From Ideonella sp. MAG2 (GTDB lineage: Bacteria > Pseudomonadota > Gammaproteobacteria > Burkholderiales > Burkholderiaceae_C): a DNA stretch of 64,000 nt. This document shows, piece after piece, positions 22,337 to 31,607 of the stretch. Both the position numbers and the translations under genes were made by a program. Positions within the stretch are counted from its first letter, which is position 1. Every line of letters starts with the position of its first letter. The stretch covers positions 1,328,402-1,392,401 of the forward strand of contig PTEU01000002.1 in NCBI GenBank assembly GCA_004359425.1, given 5' to 3'. The notes below the pieces were generated by a model, which saw only the letters and a program-made list of their open reading frames with translations, ran no database searches and had not been told where the DNA came from.

Positions 22337-24868
22337 GCCGGGGCCGACCAAAACCTTGGCCATGGCCTCGGCCAATTGGCTGGCTGGCAAAGGCAGGTGC
22401 GTGGAGGTTTGTTGCTGCGCAGGGCTGGGTTCTGCCGCCTGTCCGTGCAGCCACACAGCAGCGGCGGCCAGTTCACTGAGCTCCATGGCGGGCGTGTCTG
22501 GGGCTTGCGACCACAGGCCACCTAGCCAGCCAGCCAGCACATCGCCGCTGCCTGGTGTTGAAAGACGCGCGTTGCCGCTGCTGTTGATCCAGGGCAGGCT
22601 GCCTGCCTGGGCGACCACAGTGCCCGAGCCCTTGAGCACTACGCAAGCGTGAGTCTGCGACGCGAGGCTCTGCGCGCTTTCAAGGCGGCGCGCCTGAATC
22701 TGGGCGGTGTCGCACCGTGCCAGGCGTGCGGCTTCCAGGGGGTGTGGGGTGAGGATGGTGTGCTGCTTGCGCCCAGCGCGTGCTGCCAAGGCCTGGGCTA
22801 GGCTCTGGTCGGCTGCGAGCGCATTGAGGGCGTCGGCGTCCAACACCAGACGCGGCGCTCGCTGCACCAAAGCGGGCAGCATGGTGGCCACCGGGCTGCC
22901 GCCGCCACAGCCGCACACCACGGTGGCTTGCTCTAGAACCTGGGGTTTGAGCAAGTCTTCCAGGTGTCGCCACATCAGCTCAGCCCGTGCAGACGGATCG
23001 CGCTGGCCCGACAAGGGCACCACCAAGACGCGGCCAGCACCGGCTTGCAAAGCCGCCCCGGCCGCCAGCGTCGCGGCACCTTCCATGCCTGTGGCTCCAC
23101 CCAGCACCCACACATCGCCAAAGCGCCCCTTGTGGCTAGGGTGCGGGCGCTGGGGTTGCATGGCGGGGGCCAAAGCGGGGGTGGTCAGCCGGGCGCTGGC
23201 ACCCTGCGCGGGTGGGGTATTGCCAGCGGTCAAGCCCAAGCCGTCATACCAAAGCTGGCCCACATGATGACGCCCTTGGTGGGTCAGCAAACCGGGATTC
23301 ACCGTCAAGAGGCTGAGGGTGGCATGCGCCAAGACCGCATCAGCGCCCAACAAGCTGCCGTGGTCGCTACAGAGTCCGGTGGGCACATCAATGGCCAGGA
23401 CTTTGGCATGGGCGCGCCAAGCGTTCAGTGCACCAATCCAAGCCAAGAGGGTGGTGTCCGGAGCACGAGCATGACCCAGACCCAACAGTGCGTCGAGCAT
23501 CACATCAGGGCCAGCTGTGTGCGACCTTGGCATGGGCGGAGGCAGTGTGGCCTCCAGCACCTCAACCCCTGCTTGGCGAGCGTGTGCCAGCGCTTGCTGG
23601 GCGTCGGCGGGTAGCGCTGAGGCATGGCCCCAAAGATAGGCGACCAAACCCAAGGTCCAACCCAAATTGCCGTGGCCCAGATGGAGCCAGATGCCGGGCT
23701 TGGCACTGGGGCCAATCACAGGCAGGCCGTCGGGCAAACAAGGGCGTGCCCCATGCCACTCCTGTGCCTTGGAGGTGCGGGCCACCCCTTCAAACCAGTG
23801 ATCCAGCACTTTGTAAAGTCGGCTCAGCTCACTGCTCTGCGCCTTCTTTAGGTGGCCGCCTCGTCGCTGCCCGCCACCAACCCGGATGCGGTCGCCCAGG
23901 CGACTGATGGAGACTTGTTGTGCCCAGTCCACCAAGGAAGCACGGGGCCCTGGGTCTGGCATAGCTTCGAACAGTGGCAATGGGGCCGTGATGGTGTGCC
24001 CGTGAACCGGTAGCAGTGGCAGGCTCAGGCCCAAGGATTGCATCAATTTGGGTGAGGCCAAACCGGTACACAGCACCACGGCGTCCACTCGCAGTGCATC
24101 AGTGGCGGTTTGGCTTGGAGCGGATGAACGGTGCGGGCTGGGCTGCTGCTGCGGGCCTTCGTCGCGCAACAGCACGGTGAGTGGCGGGCCACTCTGGATG
24201 TCTATCACGGCTTGTTCAAAGCGGAAAACAGCGCCCATGCGCTGTGCATCGGCCTTCAGCAACTGTGTGACCTGTCGGCTATTGGCCACCACATCCTGGG
24301 GGAGATGAACTGCCGCTTGGAGGCCCGCTTTCGGGTTCAGGCCGGGCTCGATCTCCAAAGCCTCTTCGGGATTGAGCCAGCGTGCCGCCTCACCCGTTTC
24401 TGTGAGGCGGTCGCAAACCTGCCTGGCCGCGGCGGCATCGCGTTTGTGGCGCAGCAGCAAGAGGCAGCCCTGGCTTTGCTCATGACCCAGATCCAACTCA
24501 AGGCTCAGATTCTGGAGTTCGTTCAGGGTTTGCTGGGCCAGCGCCTTAACGTGAGGGCGGCGTGCTAACTCCAGGGCAGGGCGCTGACTGAGCCAAGCGC
24601 GCCACCACCACCCTGTCAAGCTGGGATGCCGCAGGCTGCGAGCCACGGCAGTCAATGTCTGCCCAGCTCGGCCACGCCGAGTTTCCAACAAGACATCGGC
24701 ACCCCAGCCGGACACCAAAGTCGGGGAGAGTAGACCTGCATTGGCAAAGCTGCCCTCGGTGGCGACGCTGCCGCGCCGCTCAATCACCGTGACCTCATGC
24801 CCGGCACGTGCCAAGGCATGCGCACTGGCCACGCCAACAATGCCGGCACCAATCACCGCAATTCGCAT
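22319..24868 (-). CDS. In-frame DadA-Nnr fusion (apparent)
   Basis: Residues 1 to about 407 are a DadA-type FAD-dependent D-amino acid dehydrogenase: GAGIVGVASAHALARAGHEV at the N-terminus and GHGNLGWTLG near the normal C-terminus. The rest is Nnr, the bifunctional NAD(P)H-hydrate epimerase/dehydratase: the late part of the epimerase domain (from LVAYLWGHASALPADA) and a complete ribokinase-like dehydratase domain with STPGSGDVLAGWLGGL. DadA lacks about 30 terminal residues and Nnr about its first 75-80, so the join at about 23648 probably skips about 0.3-0.4 kb. The two genes are unrelated in function and neither half is complete. ATG at 24868 is the dadA start. Alternative reading as a natural trifunctional enzyme is unlikely. 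Confidence 0.85.
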   Translation of the reverse strand: MRIAVIGAGIVGVASAHALARAGHEVTVIERRGSVATEGSFANAGLLSPTLVSGWGADVLLETRRGRAGQTLTAVARSLRHPSLTGWWWRAWLSQRPALELARRPHVKALAQQTLNELQNLSLELDLGHEQSQGCLLLLRHKRDAAAARQVCDRLTETGEAARWLNPEEALEIEPGLNPKAGLQAAVHLPQDVVANSRQVTQLLKADAQRMGAVFRFEQAVIDIQSGPPLTVLLRDEGPQQQPSPHRSSAPSQTATDALRVDAVVLCTGLASPKLMQSLGLSLPLLPVHGHTITAPLPLFEAMPDPGPRASLVDWAQQVSISRLGDRIRVGGGQRRGGHLKKAQSSELSRLYKVLDHWFEGVARTSKAQEWHGARPCLPDGLPVIGPSAKPGIWLHLGHGNLGWTLGLVAYLWGHASALPADAQQALAHARQAGVEVLEATLPPPMPRSHTAGPDVMLDALLGLGHARAPDTTLLAWIGALNAWRAHAKVLAIDVPTGLCSDHGSLLGADAVLAHATLSLLTVNPGLLTHQGRHHVGQLWYDGLGLTAGNTPPAQGASARLTTPALAPAMQPQRPHPSHKGRFGDVWVLGGATGMEGAATLAAGAALQAGAGRVLVVPLSGQRDPSARAELMWRHLEDLLKPQVLEQATVVCGCGGGSPVATMLPALVQRAPRLVLDADALNALAADQSLAQALAARAGRKQHTILTPHPLEAARLARCDTAQIQARRLESAQSLASQTHACVVLKGSGTVVAQAGSLPWINSSGNARLSTPGSGDVLAGWLGGLWSQAPDTPAMELSELAAAAVWLHGQAAEPSPAQQQTSTHLPLPASQLAEAMAKVLVGPGSAAGF

Positions 24869-25397
24869 GGCATCAGCCTCGCAGCATCATGGCCTTGACG
24901 CCAGGCCCTTGGCGGCGTTGTGCAGGGCACAGCGTGCAGGGCAGGGTGGAAGAGAGGGCTGCACTGGGGCAGGGGGCAGATTCTTGAAGAAGCACAGCAA
25001 TATCGGCGCACCGATGTGGTGCTTTGTAAAGAGTGGGCGAATGTGGGCGAGGATCATAGGTGCAAGCACCCTCACTTGCTGAAGGGCAGGGCAAGCCTTT
25101 TGCTGAAATGTCGCCCTGACGCCACCTTGCCCTTGATGGCGGCTCCATTGCGGGGGCAAGGTGGCGTGCCGACTTGCTGCTACAATCCGCAGGCTTTGCT
25201 GAGTGGGCTTGGCTCTTTGGGGGCAAGTGCGCGGCAAAGCATAGGGTGCAGCTCGATACAGATGCTCTGGTGACAGAGCCAAGGATTCGGCGCACCTCAC
25301 TCGCGAACCCGGCTGACAAGGTGTTGTATTGCGTGTTGGAGCTTCCAGCGCGCATGCAATGAAAGCCGGTGTTCTAGACCCAACCTTCGGAGAAATT
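24869..25397. promoter_or_regulatory. 529-bp divergent intergenic region between dadA and rpsB
   Basis: No convincing gene. A -10-like TACAAT at 25181-25186 could belong to the rpsB promoter, though no good -35 lies 17 bases upstream. That would leave a leader of about 200 bases before rpsB, in the range of leaders where S2 autoregulates, but I do not see a defined S2-binding motif. The dadA promoter should lie within 24869-25100; no clear hexamers are evident. Confidence 0.4.
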
Positions 25398-26144
25398 ATG
25401 TCCGTTTCAATGCGCGAAATGCTGGAAGCCGGTGTCCACTTTGGTCACCAAACCCGCTTCTGGAACCCCAAGATGGCCCCGTATATCTACGGCCATCGCA
25501 ACAAGATCCACATCATCAACTTGGAGAAGACGCTCCCCAAGTTTGAAGAAGCCCTGAAGTTCGTGCGCCAACTGTCGGCCAAGCGCGGCTCCATCCTGAT
25601 GGTGGGCACCAAGCGTCAAGCACGCGATTTCGTCGCCCTGGAAGCCCAGCGCGCCGGCATGCCTTACGTCGACCAGCGTTGGCTCGGCGGCATGCTGACC
25701 AACTTCAAGACCGTCAAGGGTTCGCTGAAGAAGCTCAAGGACATGCAAGCCCAGAAGGATGCCGGCGCTGAGCTGCGTATCAAGAAGGAAGCCCTGCTGT
25801 TCGACCGCGAATTGGCCAAGCTCGAAAAAGACATCGGCGGCATCCAAGACATGGCTGCACTGCCTGACGCGCTGTTCGTGATCGACGTGGGTTACCACAA
25901 GATTGCTGTGGCTGAAGCTCGCAAGCTGGGCATTCCCGTCATCGGCGTGGTCGATACCAACCACTCGCCTGAAGGCGTGGACTACATCATCCCTGGCAAC
26001 GACGACTCGGCCAAGGCTGTCGCCTTGTACGCCAAGGCTGTTGCAGATGCCGTCCTCGAAGGCAAGGCCAATGCCACCACCGAGTTGGTGCAAGCCGTTG
26101 CCGCTGAAGGCGACGAATTCGTTGAAGTCAACGAGCAAGCCTGA
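25398..26144 (+). CDS. rpsB: 30S ribosomal protein S2
   Basis: Component of the 30S subunit platform. Hallmarks: [20 protein letters not shown], then [27 protein letters not shown] and [19 protein letters not shown]. The start ATG at 25398 has CGGAGA eight to nine bases upstream. 248 residues, complete. It begins the classical rpsB-tsf-pyrH-frr-uppS cluster; a terminator or attenuator separates it from tsf. Confidence 0.97.
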   Translation: MSVSMREMLEAGVHFGHQTRFWNPKMAPYIYGHRNKIHIINLEKTLPKFEEALKFVRQLSAKRGSILMVGTKRQARDFVALEAQRAGMPYVDQRWLGGMLTNFKTVKGSLKKLKDMQAQKDAGAELRIKKEALLFDRELAKLEKDIGGIQDMAALPDALFVIDVGYHKIAVAEARKLGIPVIGVVDTNHSPEGVDYIIPGNDDSAKAVALYAKAVADAVLEGKANATTELVQAVAAEGDEFVEVNEQA

Positions 26145-26172
26145 GCCTTGCGCGCTTGAGCGCCGGTGAACG

Positions 26173-26194
26173 AGGGGCTTCAAGGCCCCTTTTT
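26173..26194 (+). terminator. Terminator/attenuator between rpsB and tsf
   Basis: AGGGGC (26173-26178) pairs with GCCCCT (26185-26190) around TTCAAG, followed by TTTT. It would trim or attenuate transcription between rpsB and tsf, a known feature of this operon in other bacteria. Confidence 0.75.
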
Positions 26195-26264
26195 CACAAC
26201 TTTCAGAAGTTCATTCATCAATCCGAGCCGTGATGCACGGGCTCGATAGAACCGGAGAATACAC

Positions 26265-27161
26265 ATGGCAGCGATTACCGCCAGCATGGTCGCAGAACTG
26301 CGCGCCAAGACCGACGCCCCGATGATGGAGTGCAAGAAGGCTTTGACGGAAGCTGAGGGCGATATGGCCCGCGCTGAAGAAATCCTGCGCGTCAAGCTGG
26401 GCTCCAAGGCCGGCAAGGCCGCCTCGCGCGTGACGGCAGAAGGCGTGGTCGCCGCCGCCGTGTCGGGCAGCACCGGCGCCATGATCGAAGTCAATTGCGA
26501 AACTGACTTCGTCACCAAGAACGACTCTTTCCTGGCCTTCTCCAAGGCTTGCGCTGAGTTGGTGGCTGCACACGGCCCGGCCGATGTCGCCGCCCTGTCG
26601 GCACTGCCGCTGAGCCAAGATGGTTTCGGCCCCACCGTGGAAGACGTGCGCAAGGGCCTGATCGGCAAGATCGGCGAGAACATGTCCGTCCGTCGCTTCC
26701 AGCGTTGGACTAACGGGGGCAACTTGGCCAGCTACCTGCACGGCACCCGCATCGGCGTGGTCGTGGAGTACACCGGCTCTGATGTGGCGGCCAAGGACGT
26801 CGCCATGCACGTGGCCGCCATGAAGCCGGTGTCGCTGTCGCAAGCCGACGTGCCTGCTGATCTGGTCGAAAAAGAGCGCAAGATTGCCGCTGAGAAGGCT
26901 GCTGAGTCTGGCAAGCCTGCCGACATCGTCGCCAAGATGGTTGACGGCTCGGTTCAGAAGTACCTGAAGGAAGTCTCGCTGTCCAACCAAGTGTTTGTGA
27001 AGGCCGCTGACGGCAAGCAAACCGTGGAGCAGATGCTCAAGGCCGCCAACACCGTCGTCAAGGGTTTCACCCTCTACGTGGTGGGCGAAGGCATTGAGAA
27101 GAAGGTGGACGACTTCGCCGCTGAAGTGGCCGCTCAGGTCGCTGCTGCCAAGGGCCAATAA
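26265..27161 (+). CDS. tsf: Elongation factor Ts
   Basis: Guanine-nucleotide exchange factor for EF-Tu. The N-terminal UBA-like domain ([20 protein letters not shown]) and the EF-Ts signature [18 protein letters not shown] are present, followed by the core repeat and coiled-coil. Start ATG at 26265 has GGAGAA upstream. 298 residues is the normal betaproteobacterial size. Confidence 0.97.
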   Translation: MAAITASMVAELRAKTDAPMMECKKALTEAEGDMARAEEILRVKLGSKAGKAASRVTAEGVVAAAVSGSTGAMIEVNCETDFVTKNDSFLAFSKACAELVAAHGPADVAALSALPLSQDGFGPTVEDVRKGLIGKIGENMSVRRFQRWTNGGNLASYLHGTRIGVVVEYTGSDVAAKDVAMHVAAMKPVSLSQADVPADLVEKERKIAAEKAAESGKPADIVAKMVDGSVQKYLKEVSLSNQVFVKAADGKQTVEQMLKAANTVVKGFTLYVVGEGIEKKVDDFAAEVAAQVAAAKGQ

Positions 27162-27254
27162 GCCCTCACGCTGGTCGCGTTGGTGCCCGCAGGCCGGGTG
27201 CCACGCGTACACTGCATTTGATTCGCAAGACACCACTTCGCAAAGGTCCACCGC

Positions 27255-27579
27255 ATGCCAGCGTACAAGCGCATCCTCCTGAAATTGTCCGGTGAAGCCC
27301 TGATGGGCGACGATGCCTTTGGCATCAACCGAGCCACCATCGTGCGCATGGTGCGCGAAGTGCAGGAAGTGACTCAGCTGGGTTGTGAAGTGGCGGTGGT
27401 GATTGGCGGCGGACTCGTTTGATGAGGCCATCGCAAAGAATTTGCAGGTGCTAGACGCCACCGCCTTTGCCTTGTGCCGCGACCAAAAGTTGCCCATCAA
27501 AGTGTTCTCTATCTTCAAGCCCGGCGCGCTCAAGCGCGTCGTGATGGGCGAAGACGAAGGCACCTTGGTGCATGTCTGA
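27255..27579 (+). pseudogene. pyrH: UMP kinase, central part missing
   Basis: PyrH phosphorylates UMP to UDP and is essential. The first part (27255 to about 27413) reads [18 protein letters not shown] to VAVVIGGG and is the start of the amino-acid-kinase fold. The second part, in another frame from 27415, reads [20 protein letters not shown] to DEGTLVHV with its stop at 27577-27579. Roughly 115-120 residues between them are absent, including the UMP-binding region, and the frame is broken (stop at 27420-27422). Both flanks are flawless. Loss of an essential enzyme with otherwise intact flanks is one of the clearest signs of an artefact. Confidence 0.9.
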
Positions 27580-27590
27580 GGAGCTGATGC

Positions 27591-28154
27591 ATGACGACGA
27601 TTGCTGACATCAAAAAGAACGCTGAAGCCAAGATGGCCAAGTCCATCGAAGCCTTCAAGAACGAACTGCACAAGATCCGCACAGGCCGTGCTCACCCCGG
27701 CATCCTTGATCAGGTGCAGGTGGAGTACTACGGCTCCATGGTGCCCATCAGCCAGGTGGCTAACGTCAGCCTGATGGACGCACGCACCATCAGCGTTCAG
27801 CCCTGGGAAAAGGGCATGGGTGCCAAGATTGAAAAGGCGATTCGCGAGTCCGACTTGGGCTTGAACCCCTCGGCCCAAGGGGACCTGCTGCGCGTGCCCA
27901 TGCCTGCGCTCACCGAAGAGCGCCGCAAAGAGCTGACCAAAGTGGTTCGCAATGCCGGTGAAGACGCCAAGGTGGCTGTGCGCAATCTGCGACGTGACGC
28001 CAATGAACACGTCAAAAAGCTGGTCAAAGACAAGCTGGCTACCGAGGACGATGAGCGTCGCACCCACGATGACGTTCAAAAGCTGACTGATCGCGTTATC
28101 GGCGAGATCGACAAGCTGGTGTCGGGCAAGGAAGCAGAGATTCTGGCGGTCTGA
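27591..28154 (+). CDS. frr: Ribosome recycling factor
   Basis: Splits post-termination ribosomes with EF-G. Recognisable by [40 protein letters not shown] and [20 protein letters not shown]. 187 residues, complete. ATG at 27591 follows a GAGGAGCTG ribosome binding site. It lies 11 bases after the pyrH remnant, and six bases before uppS. Confidence 0.97.
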   Translation: MTTIADIKKNAEAKMAKSIEAFKNELHKIRTGRAHPGILDQVQVEYYGSMVPISQVANVSLMDARTISVQPWEKGMGAKIEKAIRESDLGLNPSAQGDLLRVPMPALTEERRKELTKVVRNAGEDAKVAVRNLRRDANEHVKKLVKDKLATEDDERRTHDDVQKLTDRVIGEIDKLVSGKEAEILAV

Positions 28155-28160
28155 CGCCCC

Positions 28161-28838
28161 ATGGCCCTTTTCTCCGGCAGCCCCGCACCTTCTTCCTCCG
28201 CCTCAGGGGGCGCAGAGGTGCCGCGCCACGTGGCCATCGTGATGGACGGCAATGGCCGCTGGGCCCGCAAGCGCTTCATGCCTCGGGTATTTGGCCATAA
28301 AGCGGGCATGGAAACGGTGATGAGTGTCATTGCCGATTGCCAGCGGCGCGGCATCAGCTACCTCACGCTCTATGCCTTCTCGTCCGAGAACTGGAAGCGC
28401 CCCGCCGAAGAAGTCTCTGGCCTGATGAACTTGGTGCTGGTGGGCGTCGCCAAATACCTGATGCGCTTGGCCGAGCAAGGCGTACGCATCAAGGTGGTGG
28501 GCGAGCGTGCTGCCGTGTCGCCCAAAGTTCGTGAAGCTTGGAATGAGGCCGAGCGCATCACCGCCGACAACAAGGGGCTGACCTTGACGGTGGCCTTTAA
28601 CTATGGTGGCCGCTGGGACGTGGTGCAAGCCTGTCGCCGTGCCATGGCGGATGGCCTCAGTGCAGAGCAGATCACGGAAGAAGCCTTGTCGACCCATATT
28701 GGCGGTGGTGTGGCTGAACGTCGAAGTGGCTATCTTCGGGAGCAGCACCAGCGTGTTTTCTGTGTTGTGGAGCCGCTTGGGAGGCCTAGGCTTTTTGGTC
28801 GCCCTCATTTTCCTGTGCATGCTCAGCGTCATGGGTGA
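28161..28838 (+). pseudogene. uppS: Undecaprenyl diphosphate synthase, C-terminus lost
   Basis: Cis-prenyltransferase making the C55 lipid carrier for cell wall and O-antigen. The catalytic stretch IVMDGNGRWARKR with Asp and the LYAFSSENWKRP motif are present. Similarity ends at ALSTHI (about 28700, residue 180); the DLFIRTGGE and WPEF motifs near the C-terminus are missing. After the join the frame runs through cdsA DNA in the wrong frame to a TGA at 28836. A normal protein has about 240-250 residues. It is essential, so the deletion cannot easily be biological. Confidence 0.88.
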
Positions 28839-28989
28839 CTTGGTGGAGTCCTTGGTCAAGCGAGCGGTGGGAGCCAAAGACTCCAGTGCACTGCTGCCTG
28901 GGCATGGTGGAGTGCTAGACCGCGTCGACGCGCTCTTGCCTGTCTTGCCGGCCGCAATGGCCCTGGCTTCGCTGGCCGCGCCTTTGTGA
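28702..28989 (+). pseudogene. cdsA: Phosphatidate cytidylyltransferase C-terminal fragment
   Basis: In the third codon phase relative to uppS, 28702-28989 encodes hydrophobic helices ([17 protein letters not shown]) and the CdsA signature [20 protein letters not shown] followed by GVLDRVD. CdsA makes CDP-diacylglycerol from phosphatidate and is essential. The N-terminal ~170-180 residues and the start are missing; the fragment begins at the same join that cuts uppS. The order uppS-cdsA-dxr is the usual one. Confidence 0.87.
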
Positions 28990-28996
28990 GGTGACG

Positions 28997-30190
28997 ATGA
29001 GCCAACGACAAACCCTGTGTATCCTGGGCTCAACGGGCTCGGTGGGCTCCAACACCCTGGATGTGGTGGCGCGTCACCCAGAGCGCTATGAGGTCTTCGC
29101 CCTCACCGGTGCTCAGCGTGTGCAGGAACTGGCCCTGCAATGCCTGCAGTGGCGCCCACGCTATGCGGCCATGGTGCAACCGGAGGCGGCTGTGGCCTTG
29201 GCGCAGCGCCTTAAGGCGGAGGGGTGCCCCACCGAGGTGCTGTCCGGTGCACAAGCCCTGAATGATTTGGCGGCCCACCCTGAGGTCACGACCGTCATGG
29301 CCTCCATCGTGGGGGCGGCCGGTTTGGCACCTTGCATCGCCGCAGCGCGCGCGGGCAAGCGTTTGCTGTTGGCCAATAAAGAGGCCCTGGTCGTGGGCGG
29401 TGCGCTGTTCATGCGGGCGGTGGAAGAGGGCGGTGCGACCCTGCTGCCCATCGACAGCGAGCACTCGGCCATTTTCCAGTGCCTGCCTGAAGATCGTCAC
29501 ACTTGGGTGGATCGGATCGACCACATCTTGCTGACGGCCTCGGGCGGCCCCTTCCGCCAACGTGATCCGGCCACCCTGTCAGACATCACGCCCGATCAGG
29601 CCTGTGCCCACCCGAATTGGGTGATGGGGCGCAAGATTTCGGTGGACTCTGCCACCATGATGAACAAGGCACTAGAGGTCATCGAAGCCCGTTGGCTGTT
29701 TGGCCTCAGTCCGGATCAGATCAAGGTCGTGATCCACCCCCAAAGCATCATTCACTCGATGGTGGTCTGCAAAGACAACTCGGTGTTAGCGCAATTGGGC
29801 ACGCCCGATATGCGGGTGCCGATTGCTTATGGCTTGTCCTTTCCGGAGCGCATTGAGTCCGGGGCCAGTGTTTTGGATTTTCTGAGCCTGAAGGCACTGA
29901 CCTTTGAGGCCCCGGAGCGCACCCGCTTCCCCGGTTTTTTCTTGGCCTGGGACGCCCTGCGCGGTCCCGAAGGAAGCACCACCGTGCTCAATGCCGCCAA
30001 CGAAGAAGCCGTGGCCGCCTTCTTGGAGAGGCAGATTCGCTTCGATGCCATTCATCAAGTCAACGCCGAGGTGTTGGCCCGTGTGCCTCCCCATGCGGTG
30101 GAGTCTGAGAGCATTGAGGGCCTGTTGAACCTGGACCAACGTGCTCGCCAAGAGGCCAAGGCCTTGATGGCGCTATTGCCCAGGCCGTGA
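28997..30190 (+). CDS. dxr: 1-deoxy-D-xylulose 5-phosphate reductoisomerase
   Basis: Second enzyme of the MEP pathway, making MEP with NADPH. The Rossmann motif LGSTGSVGSNTLDVVARHP and the catalytic stretch PIDSEHSAIFQCL with metal-binding residues are visible, followed by HPQSIIHSMV. ATG at 28997 is preferred to an in-frame GTG at 28991; a GAGGTGA sequence lies just upstream. About 397 residues, complete. IspG of the same pathway is at 7.6 kb. Confidence 0.96.
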   Translation: MSQRQTLCILGSTGSVGSNTLDVVARHPERYEVFALTGAQRVQELALQCLQWRPRYAAMVQPEAAVALAQRLKAEGCPTEVLSGAQALNDLAAHPEVTTVMASIVGAAGLAPCIAAARAGKRLLLANKEALVVGGALFMRAVEEGGATLLPIDSEHSAIFQCLPEDRHTWVDRIDHILLTASGGPFRQRDPATLSDITPDQACAHPNWVMGRKISVDSATMMNKALEVIEARWLFGLSPDQIKVVIHPQSIIHSMVVCKDNSVLAQLGTPDMRVPIAYGLSFPERIESGASVLDFLSLKALTFEAPERTRFPGFFLAWDALRGPEGSTTVLNAANEEAVAAFLERQIRFDAIHQVNAEVLARVPPHAVESESIEGLLNLDQRARQEAKALMALLPRP

Positions 30191-30211
30191 GAGGCTGAAG
30201 GTCTCTCTACC

Positions 30212-31594
30212 ATGCTCAACAACTTCTTCTTCAGCACCTTCGGCTTCATCGTCACACTGGGGCTTCTGGTCATCGTGCATGAATGGGGCCATTACCAGGT
30301 GGCCCGCTGGTGTGGGGTTCGTGTCCTGCGTTTCTCTGTGGGTTTTGGCAGCGTGCTTTGGCGGCGTCAGAACCATCCGGGAGCCACGGAGTTCACGCTG
30401 TCCGCGCTGCCGCTCGGCGGCTACGTTCGTTTCTTGGACAGCCGCGAAGACCTGGTCTCTCCGTCCGAGCGGGCCATGGCGTTTGATGCACAACCCTTGC
30501 GCAAACGTGCCGCCATTGTGGCGGCTGGGCCTGTGCTGAATCTGCTGTTGGCTGTGCTGCTCTACACCGTGGTTGCTTGGAGCGGCAAGAAAGAGCCACA
30601 GGCTGTGTTGGCGACGCCGCCCGCAGGCAGCTTGGCCGCAGACGCAGGATTGGTGGCTGGTGATCGCGTGCTGGCCAGCCGGAGCGCAGGCTCAGATGAA
30701 TGGCGCGACGTGGTGTCTTTTGCCGATTTGATTCAAACCCTGGGTCAAACGGCTGTTGAGGGGCAGTCTTTACACCTGTTGGTGGGTAAAGAAGACGGTC
30801 GCAAACGCCAAGAAGTGTTGCTGGAGCGCGCTCATTTGGGTGAAGGTGCCGAGCTGAACCTCAAGACCATGGCTCGCGTGGGTTTGCGTGGTGGATACGC
30901 TGAGCCCGTGATGGGGAATATCAAGCCCGGCGGCGCGGCGCAGCAAGCCGGCTTGCAAAAAGGCGATCTGGTGCTTGCGGTGGATGAACAGATCGTGCCC
31001 GATGCAGCTTGGCTGCGAGATCGCATTCGGGCACATATCGATGCGCCAGCCCCCATGCGTTGGGCAGTTGAGCGCGCAGGCCAGAGGCTGACTTTGCAGG
31101 TATCTCCGAAGCTTGCCCACGAGGGAGAGACGCGCATTGGCAAGGTGGAGGCCTACATCGGTGCGCTGCCGCCGACGGTGGTGGTGAGCTATGGCTTCGC
31201 CGACGGCCTTGAACGTGGTGTCGCGCGTACCGTAGAGATGGCCAGCTTTAGTTTGAAGATGTTAGGGCGCATGCTGGTGGGCGAAGCCTCGCTGAAAAAT
31301 TTAAGCGGCCCGCTGTCCATCGCCGAAGGTGCCGGGCAATCCGTGCAGCGCGGCTTGTCAGATTACCTAGAGTTTCTGGCCCTTGTCAGTTTGAGTCTGG
31401 GTGTGTTGAACCTGCTGCCGCTTCCCCTGCTCGATGGGGGGCACCTGATGTATTATCTTTTCGAAGGGCTGACCGGGCGACCGGTCTCCGATGATTGGCT
31501 CAAGTGGCTGCAACGTGGTGGAGCGTTGGCCTTGTTGCTGATGATGTCCATCGCCCTCTCCAACGACCTGGTGCGCCTTTTCGGCCCACCCTGA
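30212..31594 (+). CDS. rseP: RseP site-2 intramembrane zinc protease
   Basis: Cleaves anti-sigma factor RseA within the membrane during the sigma-E response. The zinc motif HEWGH is at residues 23-27 and the second ligand motif NLLPLPLLDGGH is near the C-terminus. Two PDZ regions lie between (GSLAADAGLVAGDRVL and GGAAQQAGLQKGDLVL). Membrane helices flank the motifs. 460 residues, complete; start ATG at 30212. Position between dxr and bamA is conserved. Confidence 0.95.
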   Translation: MLNNFFFSTFGFIVTLGLLVIVHEWGHYQVARWCGVRVLRFSVGFGSVLWRRQNHPGATEFTLSALPLGGYVRFLDSREDLVSPSERAMAFDAQPLRKRAAIVAAGPVLNLLLAVLLYTVVAWSGKKEPQAVLATPPAGSLAADAGLVAGDRVLASRSAGSDEWRDVVSFADLIQTLGQTAVEGQSLHLLVGKEDGRKRQEVLLERAHLGEGAELNLKTMARVGLRGGYAEPVMGNIKPGGAAQQAGLQKGDLVLAVDEQIVPDAAWLRDRIRAHIDAPAPMRWAVERAGQRLTLQVSPKLAHEGETRIGKVEAYIGALPPTVVVSYGFADGLERGVARTVEMASFSLKMLGRMLVGEASLKNLSGPLSIAEGAGQSVQRGLSDYLEFLALVSLSLGVLNLLPLPLLDGGHLMYYLFEGLTGRPVSDDWLKWLQRGGALALLLMMSIALSNDLVRLFGPP

Positions 31595-31607
31595 ACCCAC
31601 CCAAGTG

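Noticed and set aside
22319-24868. DadA-Nnr as a trifunctional redox-repair enzyme
   Set aside because: The epimerase domain lacks its first half and DadA lacks its tail, which no functional fusion would need.
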